In this document: positions 1 through 5,392 of the stretch, one piece after another
How the letters are laid out: each line of letters starts with the position of its first letter
Position numbering within the stretch: position 1 is the first letter of the stretch
DNA from: Cytophagales bacterium
GTDB lineage: Bacteria; Bacteroidota; Bacteroidia; Cytophagales; Cyclobacteriaceae
DNA: 5,901 nt
Direction of reading: 5' to 3'
NCBI GenBank assembly: GCA_020063545.1
Contig: JAGUUF010000135.1
Coordinates: forward strand, 1 to 5,901
The notes under the pieces: model-generated
Database searches by the model: none
The model's input: only the letters and a program-made list of their open reading frames with translations
Told to the model about the DNA's origin: nothing
Position numbers and translations under genes: made by a program

Positions 1-170
1 CTATTTTTAAGAAAAAACGGCAAGCCGGCCGGGTTTATTTGCCTTAGCAACAGGTACAGATAAATGAAAGAAAGAACGAATTTACGATTGCTGTTGAGTC
101 TGCACCGGTAAACATACTTCTTGATCCAAACAACTGGGTACTAATGGAATCTATGTTGGTACGAAAGTAG
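1..170 (+). pseudogene. 3' remnant of an M1-like metallopeptidase gene
   Basis: The reading frame ending with TAG at 168-170 encodes a tail containing ESAPVNILLDPNNWVLME. The pattern 'hydrophobic-LDPNNW-hydrophobic-L' close to the stop is typical of the C-terminus of Bacteroidota M1-family zinc aminopeptidases; this is family recognition from a short tail only. The catalytic HExxH region would lie left of the window. The reading is not intact. Its own frame has a TAG at 45-47, the second frame a TAA at 61-63 and the third a TGA at 65-67, so no frame entering from the left can reach the LDPNNW tail. Either the gene carries a nonsense or frameshift mutation, or there is a local sequence error. 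It converges on the permease gene with a gap of only 9 bp. The family call is uncertain; the interruption is directly visible. Confidence 0.5.
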
Positions 171-179
171 TGCTGGGTT

Positions 180-1040
180 CTATGACGTGGCCAGGCCGGC
201 CCGTAGCATAACCGTTGCTGTATAAATAACTACAACTAAGACCAGCCATCGAAGCGCATCGAGTGGGAGGGATTTAACCACAAATGCAGCTATAAACACG
301 GCAATAAGTCCGGTAATGCTAATAATTAATGAAGCTTTCCGGTTGTATGCCCCTTCTTTAATAAACCGGTAAGCGGCAAACGGCATCAAAACAGCGCAGC
401 TTCCCATCATGATTGGAAATGCCACTGCAGGTGACATCCCTAGTGCAAAAACTAATGCCATGCAGGGCGCATACAACCCAATACCTGCAGTCATCAGGGC
501 TCCAAGTATAAAGTTCACGATAACACCGATTGCCAGTTTGGCGCCCGTTAAGCCCAGCGCAATACCACCTCCTTCAATCCAGTTAAGCTTTGTAACAATC
601 ATAAATCCGCTTGTAACAAGCAATGCCACACCCATAGTTAGTCGTACGCTTTTTTCAGAAAAATTTGAAACAATGCCGGCACCCAGCGTAGCTCCAAGTC
701 CGGCCGAAGCCAACATGGTTATCAGGGTAATGGGCTCCACTTCAATAATTTGTATGAAAATGATGCCTTGTGCAACCGTGGCAATTGTGTTAGCAACATT
801 CAGGGTTCCGGGCAGTACGCGATCTTCCGTTTGATTCATAAATTTAAAGAGGGCGGTTTCAATGGCAAACGAACCTATTCCAAGCGTATCAAAGAAATTT
901 CCGATGAAACCAATCGCTCCTGTTTTCACCCAACTGTTTTTTTCGAGGTTATCTTTGTGCTTCTTATAATCCAGCCACAAAAGAAAAGCAATCCAGACAG
1001 CAAGAAGCAGGAAGACAATCCATATCACGGTTGTAATCAT
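180..1040 (-). CDS. TSUP (TauE/SafE-type) family membrane permease
   Basis: This 286-residue, very hydrophobic protein has about eight or nine predictable membrane segments. An N-terminal helix (about 4-23) precedes a short basic loop (KKHKD), followed by segments near 40-57, 78-98, 101-125, 131-150, 165-190, 195-220, 232-256 and 262-282. Two internally related halves carry Gly-Ile-Gly motifs, DTLGIGSFA at 51-59 and TAGIGLYAP at 184-192. This two-repeat layout is characteristic of the TSUP family, whose members export or import sulfite, sulfoacetate, taurine-derived anions and other organic anions. The substrate cannot be read from sequence. Length is normal for the family (250-300). The ATG at 1038-1040 is followed at once by the first membrane helix. 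No Shine-Dalgarno is present, as usual in Bacteroidota. The gene is divergent from the serine dehydratase across 66 bp, so the two may share a control region, but a functional link is not shown. Confidence 0.85.
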   Translation of the reverse strand: MITTVIWIVFLLLAVWIAFLLWLDYKKHKDNLEKNSWVKTGAIGFIGNFFDTLGIGSFAIETALFKFMNQTEDRVLPGTLNVANTIATVAQGIIFIQIIEVEPITLITMLASAGLGATLGAGIVSNFSEKSVRLTMGVALLVTSGFMIVTKLNWIEGGGIALGLTGAKLAIGVIVNFILGALMTAGIGLYAPCMALVFALGMSPAVAFPIMMGSCAVLMPFAAYRFIKEGAYNRKASLIISITGLIAVFIAAFVVKSLPLDALRWLVLVVVIYTATVMLRAGLATS

Positions 1041-1063
1041 AGGAGGAATCGAACGTTGATCAC

Positions 1064-1094
1064 TTGTAAAGGAGCTTATTAATTTCTACATTCG
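1064..1094 (+). promoter_or_regulatory. Bacteroidota-type promoter candidate for the serine dehydratase gene
   Basis: TTG at 1064-1066 is followed after exactly 20 nt by TACATTCG at 1087-1094. The known Bacteroidota primary-sigma consensus is a -33 TTG element and a -7 TAnnTTTG element about 19-21 nt apart; the -7 copy here matches 7 of 8 positions. Transcription would begin near 1099, leaving a very short leader before the ATG at 1107. The same TTG-N20-TAnnTTCG arrangement occurs at 3557-3587. Confidence 0.45.
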
Positions 1095-1106
1095 AAAAAA
1101 TATTCA

Positions 1107-2696
1107 ATGGAATCTTATCCCAGCATTTTCAATGACGTTATTGGTCCGGTAATGCGGGGGCCATCGAGTTCACATTGTGCTGCTTCCCTGCGCATAGGCC
1201 GGTTGTGTCGTGATTTAATGGATGGCGAAATCCGTGAAGTACTTATTGAGTTTGACCCCAATGGATCACTGGCTACAACCCACAAAGGGCAGGGCTCGGA
1301 TATGGGTTTGTTTTCGGGTTTTCTTGGCTGGGAAGCATACGATGAACGTTTGCCGCAATACCTTCAGGCTGTTGACTTAGCCGGAATTAAGATCGAGATT
1401 CAAATCCATCCGATTGGCGCAACACATCCCAACACATACCAGATTACACTTAAAAACAATCAGGAAGTCAGGAAGGTGATCGCCATTTCCACCGGAGGCG
1501 GAATGATCCAGGTTACCAATATTGATGGCGCTGCCGTACACATGGCCGGTGATTTTTACGAAACACTTATTTATGTAAAATCACCCGATAAGGTATTTGA
1601 ATTTCTGACACGTTCAATAGATGCCGATGAAATTACAATTCACCGGGGTGAGGCAACCTTTATCGAAGTTAAGTCCAACGCAATTTTAACGCGCTCACTT
1701 CTTGAGGAGTTGTCGGCATTTGATGAGATACTTTTCATCAAACAACTCAACCCGGTTTTACCTGTGTTGTCGAGGAAGAATCTGAGTGTTCCTTTTATTA
1801 CCTGCGATGAAATGCTGAAGTACAATGAGGGAAAGAATCTTTCACTTTGGCAACTGGCGGTACATTACGAGGCACAGCGGGGCAACATAACCCCGGATGA
1901 AGTCTTCGATAAAATGCGGGCCATTGTACGCATTATGGAAAATGCGATTGAATTGGGTTTAAAAGGCACTTCCTATGAAGACCGGATCCTGGGGCCACAA
2001 TCCGTTAATTATAAAAAACGGTTTGAAGCAGGTGCCCTGGTGCAGGGCGATGTGTTAAATCATGTAGTTATGTGCACTTCGGCCATGATGGAGGTGAAAA
2101 GCTCGATGGGCGTAATTGTAGCCGCTCCGACAGCCGGTTCGTGCGGTGCTTTGCCGGGCGCGTTGATAGGAACTGCCCGTGCTTTGCAAATTCCTCAGGA
2201 TGAAGTTGTTAAGGCCATGCTGGCTGCCGGTATCATCGGAGTTTTTATTGCAGCCCATGCAACGTTTGCCGCTGAAGTGGGCGGTTGTATGGCCGAGTGT
2301 GGGTCGGGTTCAGGTATGGCGGCAGCAGGTATTGTTGAACTTAAAAAAGGAACATTGGAGCAAGCGCTGGCGGCAGCTTCACTTACCCTGCAGTCGTCAC
2401 TTGGAATGGTTTGCGATATGATTGCCGATAGGGTTGAGGCTCCCTGCCTGAACAGAAATGTGATGGCGGCAAGCACCGCTATATCGTGTGCCAACATGGC
2501 GCTATCTGATTACAATCACCTGATTCCACTGGATGAAGTAGTTGAAACGATGAAACGCGTAGGAGATCAAATACCTAACACGCTGCGGTGTACCGGGCTG
2601 GGTGGTTTAGCAATAACCAAAACAGCAAAAAAGATTGAAGAAATGCTGGGTAAGCAGGAGCAGGTTCAGGCAACACGATTTTATAAAGTGTGTTAG
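1107..2696 (+). CDS. sdaA: L-serine dehydratase (L-serine ammonia-lyase), iron-sulfur type, single chain
   Basis: The cytosolic enzyme deaminates L-serine to pyruvate and ammonia using a [4Fe-4S] cluster, not PLP. At 529 residues it is longer than the E. coli single-chain form (about 454). The order is beta domain (about 3-150, with GPSSSH at 18-23 and KGQGSD at 60-65), a linker region resembling an ACT/ferredoxin-like fold (about 151-220), then the catalytic alpha domain (about 235-515). Cys394, Cys436 and Cys447 have the 42- and 11-residue spacings of the cluster ligands of characterised bacterial enzymes (343/385/396 in Legionella). The last residue is Cys529, matching the C-terminal cysteine that caps the fourth iron in the 'tail-in-mouth' structure. 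Other family signatures are APTAGSCG, AEVGG and VEAPCLNRN. The start follows an AT-rich leader with a promoter candidate just upstream. No terminator is evident after the stop; the small inverted repeat at 2707-2721 lacks a T run. Confidence 0.93.
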   Translation: MESYPSIFNDVIGPVMRGPSSSHCAASLRIGRLCRDLMDGEIREVLIEFDPNGSLATTHKGQGSDMGLFSGFLGWEAYDERLPQYLQAVDLAGIKIEIQIHPIGATHPNTYQITLKNNQEVRKVIAISTGGGMIQVTNIDGAAVHMAGDFYETLIYVKSPDKVFEFLTRSIDADEITIHRGEATFIEVKSNAILTRSLLEELSAFDEILFIKQLNPVLPVLSRKNLSVPFITCDEMLKYNEGKNLSLWQLAVHYEAQRGNITPDEVFDKMRAIVRIMENAIELGLKGTSYEDRILGPQSVNYKKRFEAGALVQGDVLNHVVMCTSAMMEVKSSMGVIVAAPTAGSCGALPGALIGTARALQIPQDEVVKAMLAAGIIGVFIAAHATFAAEVGGCMAECGSGSGMAAAGIVELKKGTLEQALAAASLTLQSSLGMVCDMIADRVEAPCLNRNVMAASTAISCANMALSDYNHLIPLDEVVETMKRVGDQIPNTLRCTGLGGLAITKTAKKIEEMLGKQEQVQATRFYKVC

Positions 2697-2741
2697 GTAT
2701 AGAAAATGCCAGCACCCGGCAGGCGTAGTTGAACAGATGCT

Positions 2742-3139
2742 TCACAAATCTGTTTTGGAAATAATTTTACCCATTGCTTTAATTTGTTGCGGGCCAATCC
2801 CACAACAACCTCCTACAATATCAGCGCCCAAATCTATCCATTCCTTTGCCATTATTTCACAGGAAGCCGCATCGGAAAAAATTGACCAGGTTTTATTCTC
2901 GGCATGATAGGTAGCCCCGGAATTAGGATAAACAACTATCTTTTTATTTCCTGATTTCGTTTTGATTGATTGAATTAAATCTGAAATAAATTTCGGAGAA
3001 GTACAGTTTACACCAACAGCAAATATTGTTGGATGCTGGGCAAAAAAGGCGGCACATTCATCAATGGGTGTTCATCACGTATATGCTTGCCGTCCTTGCA
3101 GGAAAATGATACCCATGCAGGCTTTCTTGCAGTTTCTAT
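2742..3139 (-). pseudogene. mmuM: Truncated, frameshifted homocysteine S-methyltransferase
   Basis: The minus strand from 3071 to the stop at 2742-2744 encodes about 109 residues that match the C-terminus of MmuM/YagD-type enzymes: TPIDEC, VGVNCTSP, VVYPNSGATYHAENKTW and DIVGGCCGIGPQQI. The three zinc cysteines of the family are present (NC at 3003-3005; GGCC at 2802-2813). Such enzymes methylate homocysteine from S-methylmethionine or SAM to give methionine. A TGA at 3072-3074 interrupts this frame. Another frame continues upstream with PAWVSFSCKDGKHIRDE, the segment that normally precedes TPIDEC. One missing base in the A run at the junction explains the shift. Homology then ends at a TGA at 3140-3142. 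About two thirds of the usual 300 residues, including the start, are absent. The truncation is clear; the single-base shift alone could be a sequencing error. Confidence 0.85.
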
Positions 3140-3203
3140 TCAATACGAAGCCAAAAACCCCCAGACCAGCGTAGCAAAGGCATGTGCGTAATGGCACGCT
3201 GGG
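3140..3203. repeat. Boundary block resembling repeated Bacteroidota intergenic DNA
   Basis: Immediately where methyltransferase homology stops, the sequence becomes a run (CAATACGAAGCCAAAAACC, then GACCAGCGTAGCAAAGGC and GTGCGTAATGGCAC) that belongs to neither flanking gene. From memory, near-identical strings recur between accessory genes in Bacteroidota genomes, but I could not search for copies and only one is present here. GTGC and GCAC at 3184-3197 form a weak 4-bp stem. The block marks the probable left edge of the inserted DNA. The reading of this block is tentative; its position at the break is directly visible. Confidence 0.35.
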
Positions 3204-3206
3204 ATG

Positions 3207-3287
3207 GTTAACATAATATAATTATAGAACTGTGCGTCAGGAACTTAGCAAGGCAGGAGTTATATAATGGCATTGCGTTATGTTAAC
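3207..3287. repeat. attC-like two-stem imperfect palindrome
   Basis: GTTAACATAA at 3207-3216 is the exact inverted complement of TTATGTTAAC at 3278-3287, and T3217/G3277 adds a wobble pair. Inside, after unpaired spacers of 3 and 8 nt, ATTATAGAAC at 3221-3230 pairs with GTTATATAAT at 3259-3268 with one mismatch; T3231/A3258 extends it. The remaining 26-nt loop (3232-3257) is largely unpaired. Two stems separated by an asymmetric spacer, with GCGTTATGT on the right arm (GTTATGT fits GTTRRRY at 6 of 7), reproduce the R/L-box anatomy of integron attC sites. The left arm fits RYYYAAC less well. No integrase or attI is in the window. Alternatives are a structured RNA or a transposon end. Confidence 0.45.
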
Positions 3288-3360
3288 ATAGCTTTGGTAT
3301 CCGGGCCTTTCACCAATCTTCATAAAAAGTTTTTTTAAGCGCGGGCATTTCAGAACTCAA

Positions 3361-3420
3361 TCTCCCTTCCTACAACGGGCTGGGGCAGCTGCACTTATTG
3401 GCTGGCTTTGGAAGAGGGAG
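3361..3420. repeat. Inverted repeat forming a bulged 9-bp stem
   Basis: CTCCC-TTCC at 3362-3370 pairs with GGAA-(GA)-GGGAG at 3410-3420, giving a 9-bp stem with a 2-nt bulge and a 39-nt loop. The loop contains the palindrome CAGCTG at 3387-3392. No T run follows, so it is not an intrinsic terminator. It opens the GC-rich block that lies between the attC-like palindrome and the next gene. Function unknown. Confidence 0.4.
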
Positions 3421-3457
3421 GGATGAGCGGCCTGACAATGTGTGCTGATGCTGGGGT

Positions 3458-3553
3458 TGGTAATGCAATAGGGATAGAAGCGAAAAGCCCGAAGTGTGCT
3501 GGCAGGAGCTAGGCCGGACTTGTAGCGGATAGCCCGGGCCGGAGGCATTGCCA
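3458..3553. repeat. GC-rich intergenic repeat element with outer inverted repeat
   Basis: GGTAATGC at 3459-3466 pairs with GCATTGCC at 3545-3552 (one G-T wobble), and T3458/A3553 adds a pair, enclosing about 78 nt. Inside are GGGATAGAAGCG at 3471-3482 and TAGCGGATAGCCCG at 3523-3536, which repeat the GGATAG and AGCG words, plus GGCCGG twice (3513-3518 and 3537-3542). From memory, a paired 'GGGATAGAAGCG...AGCGGATAGCCCG' arrangement is a recurrent intergenic element in Bacteroidota; this needs a search to confirm. The block is markedly GC-richer than the genes on its right. Any translation across it is not credible as a gene. Confidence 0.5.
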
Positions 3554-3556
3554 TAA

Positions 3557-3587
3557 TTGGCTCATGCTCTATATCTATTTATATTCG
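3557..3587 (+). promoter_or_regulatory. Bacteroidota-type promoter candidate for the 223-residue gene
   Basis: TTG at 3557-3559 is followed after exactly 20 nt by TATATTCG at 3580-3587, a 7-of-8 match to the Bacteroidota -7 element TAnnTTTG. Transcription would start near 3592, giving a leader of about 20 nt before the ATG at 3612. Spacer length and the TTCG ending are identical to the candidate upstream of the serine dehydratase gene. Confidence 0.5.
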
Positions 3588-3611
3588 TGTTAACCTTAAA
3601 AGCAAGCTATC

Positions 3612-4283
3612 ATGGCAAAGAAAAAAATCCCCAGCTATTCCAATGATGAATTGCGGCAAATGATATTGCAGTATTTCTATGACAGAAATTCCAATGCTAC
3701 AAGCAGAAAAGGGAAAAAGGGCTCTGCTGTGAAAATGAAGGATATTAAATCGGAATTAAAGGCAAAGCATGGCGTTATCGACAGCCAAATAATAAGCAAC
3801 TTAAACTACTTGATTAGTCAAGATTGGGTTTCTGAAGAAACTGAATCAAAAACATTTACTAATCCAAAAGGCATTTCATTTCCACAAAAAACAATTTACT
3901 ATTCAATAACAGCTAAGGGAATTGATAAAATTGAAGGACCAAGTCAATTTACTCCAAAGCGCTTTGAAGGCATTAATATTTCAGCAACTGGAAGTGTTGT
4001 AACAATTGGAGATGGCAACCAGATAAATGTAAAGTTTAAGGATGCTGCGCAAGCACTCAGCGAACTCAGAAATGCTATCGCACAATCGCAGGAATTAGAG
4101 GATGCTCAAAAACTAGATTTAGTAACTGATATAGACTCTATTCAAGACCAATTGGCGAAACCCAATCCAAATAAATCAGTTGTAAAAATGCTATGGGGTG
4201 GTATCGAAAAGACCGTTACGGCAGGAACACTTGTTGAACTAATTGCTAAAGCAGCGCCACTTATTGCTGGCTTGATTAATTAA
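3612..4283 (+). CDS. Hypothetical protein: winged-helix-like N-terminus, GDGN strand, hydrophobic C-terminal helices
   Basis: I do not recognise a named family for the whole 223-residue protein. Residues about 8-108 are basic and helical and end in YYSITAKGIDKIEG, the strand-then-helix pattern seen at the end of winged-helix modules of the MarR/PadR sort; this suggests DNA binding or protein contact. A lysine-rich segment (32-51) sits inside it. Residues 118-142 form a predicted beta hairpin with ATGSVVTIGDGNQINV (IGDGN at 132-136). The C-terminal 80 residues are helical, with LSELRNAIAQSQELEDAQK, then SIQDQLAKPNPNKSVVK, and a final hydrophobic stretch (TAGTLVELIAKAAPLIAGLI). Similar 'GDGN strand plus helical tail' modules occur, as I recall, on various conflict-system proteins, so an effector or membrane-active tail is possible. 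The gene is AT-rich, has its own promoter candidate, and converges on the HNH-type gene with 8 bp between stops. Confidence 0.8.
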   Translation: MAKKKIPSYSNDELRQMILQYFYDRNSNATSRKGKKGSAVKMKDIKSELKAKHGVIDSQIISNLNYLISQDWVSEETESKTFTNPKGISFPQKTIYYSITAKGIDKIEGPSQFTPKRFEGINISATGSVVTIGDGNQINVKFKDAAQALSELRNAIAQSQELEDAQKLDLVTDIDSIQDQLAKPNPNKSVVKMLWGGIEKTVTAGTLVELIAKAAPLIAGLIN

Positions 4284-4291
4284 TTGCTTCC

Positions 4292-5320
4292 TTATTCAAG
4301 ATGTTTCTTCATAACCTTAGCCAAAAATTCAGGTTTTAATTTATCGAACAACTCAGTTTCATCTAGTGCTACCTCTTTTACAAATTCATGAATTTCGGCA
4401 TTAGATGGTGCTATGCCTTTGGTTCTTACAGAAACCTCTCGGAAAAGATTACCAATATTCTGATTCATTTTGTGAGCAAGTTCCTTGTTGAGTGAATCGT
4501 TAATTTTCTTACGAGACTCTAAAAATCCAATTTTTAAAACTGATTCTTTAAAATTTATAGTTGCCTTAACCAGGTTTTTATCGATTGAAAAGACTGACCC
4601 AAAATCGAAGTTTATCTGTGGCATCTTGTTATAAGTACATACTATAAATTCGTTTATAATTACGAAGGAGGGAATTGATAATGGCTTGTGAGAGTAAATT
4701 TGATTACCACCATCATCATTATCAGTTAGTGGAGCATAAAATATGGAAACAGGAATGGATGCCAACTCATCGCTGAATTTTTTGAGATTATCAGTAAACT
4801 CCTTTATATCAGTGGATAGAACTTTATCGAGCAGGCCCCTTATTCGCTCATAAAGCGTGGCATTTAGATTATACTCAAATTTGCTTGTGGCTGCTATTCG
4901 AAATACTATCGAGTAGAAAAGGCACCGAATCTCAAGATTATTCGCCATCTCAAAGAAACTTGTCTTATCGGCATTCTTTAATTCAAGCTTCCCATCTTTT
5001 AATTTTCTTAGTTCCGGTGCACATCCGCTTTCAAGAACACTTAATCGACTTTCACAAAACGAGCACAATAGGTTATCTACTACAAATGGATTCTCATTTT
5101 CTTCTAAGTCGTCCTCAGATAGTTCACGGTCGAGCAACTCGTGGATTGCTTCTGCACTAACCTCACGTCCAATATGTTTCTTAACATAACCGGCTGACGA
5201 TATTTCAAAGCCCACTTCCTTATTACGCTTTCCTATAAGAGATACCAGCATGAAGGCAGGCACCACATGGGAGCCTGTTTTATCAGCCTCTCTTTCTTTA
5301 CACAAAGCGCATGGTTGCAT
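4292..5320 (-). CDS. HNH/treble-clef-type zinc protein, putative nuclease
   Basis: The N-terminus carries CALC (Cys4, Cys7), then GSHVVPAFML (His18), and after a variable insert LLCSFCESRLS (Cys86, Cys89, Glu90). CxxC, SHxxP and CxxCE in this order is the pattern of HNH-like treble-clef proteins whose second motif reads LLCxxCExxLSxxE. A mid-region segment (IRCLFYSIVFRIAAT, then LYERIRGLLD) matches the helical 'LSILWRA...F...E.iR' core that I associate with the same family. The rest (about 170-342) is mixed, with a helical C-terminus and no further recognisable motif. Nuclease activity is inferred only. A classical HNH catalytic pair is not obvious: His18 could be the metal or catalytic residue, and no clear second His/Asn is seen. 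It is AT-rich like its convergent neighbour, and divergent from hsdM across 122 bp. The context favours phage defence. Confidence 0.82.
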   Translation of the reverse strand: MQPCALCKEREADKTGSHVVPAFMLVSLIGKRNKEVGFEISSAGYVKKHIGREVSAEAIHELLDRELSEDDLEENENPFVVDNLLCSFCESRLSVLESGCAPELRKLKDGKLELKNADKTSFFEMANNLEIRCLFYSIVFRIAATSKFEYNLNATLYERIRGLLDKVLSTDIKEFTDNLKKFSDELASIPVSIFYAPLTDNDDGGNQIYSHKPLSIPSFVIINEFIVCTYNKMPQINFDFGSVFSIDKNLVKATINFKESVLKIGFLESRKKINDSLNKELAHKMNQNIGNLFREVSVRTKGIAPSNAEIHEFVKEVALDETELFDKLKPEFLAKVMKKHLE

Positions 5321-5324
5321 AAGC

Positions 5325-5391
5325 TATTTTTGGGTCTTAAACCATGCAAATTTGGTCAAATTCTCCGCAAATTTCTTAAATTTCAACTTTT
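5325..5391. promoter_or_regulatory. Helically phased A/T tracts in the HNH-hsdM divergent spacer
   Basis: Seven short A/T tracts are centred near 5329 (TTTTT), 5340 (AAA), 5351 (AAATTT), 5360 (AAATT), 5371 (AAATTT), 5381 (AAATTT) and 5390 (TTTT), at steps of about 9-11.5 bp, one turn of B-DNA. A3T3-type tracts in helical phase bend DNA. GCAAATTT also occurs as an exact direct repeat at 5346-5353 and 5367-5374, 21 bp apart. TATTTTTG at 5325-5332 fits the plus-strand -7 consensus TAnnTTTG exactly but has no TTG at the right distance. CAAATTTG at 5347-5354 is a palindrome that could serve as an operator half or a -7 element on either strand. Confidence 0.4.
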
Positions 5392-5392
5392 C

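Noticed and set aside
409..834. Plus-strand open frame of 141 codons
   Set aside because: Antisense to the permease gene; Ala/Pro/Ile-rich with no domain, a typical shadow of a membrane protein gene.
2195..2497. Minus-strand open frame of 100 codons
   Set aside because: Antisense to the conserved catalytic domain of serine dehydratase, with no domain or start signal of its own.
2707..2721. TGCC...GGCA inverted repeat after the serine dehydratase stop as a terminator
   Set aside because: Only 4 bp of stem and no T run on either strand.
2635..2907. Plus-strand open frame of 90 codons starting inside the serine dehydratase gene
   Set aside because: It spans the dehydratase 3' end and the antisense of the zinc-binding region of the methyltransferase remnant; both are explained by better readings.
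3033..3191. Open frame of 52 codons on the plus strand ending at TAA 3189-3191
   Set aside because: Most of it is antisense to the methyltransferase remnant, which has far better protein-level support, and the rest is the boundary repeat block.
3326..3337. AAAAAG followed by seven T as an intrinsic terminator
   Set aside because: There is no GC-rich stem directly before the T run, and no plus-strand gene ends nearby.
3357..3554. Open frame of 65 codons on the minus strand (MAMPPARAIRYKSG...)
   Set aside because: It lies wholly inside the GC-rich palindromic block, is dominated by Ala, Pro, Ser and Arg, has no upstream signal, and its sense is explained by the repeated motifs on the other strand.
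5345..5363. AAATTTGGTCAAATT near-palindrome as a hairpin
   Set aside because: The loop would be only two bases, so it is not a stable RNA hairpin; it is better described as part of the phased A/T tracts or as a protein site.
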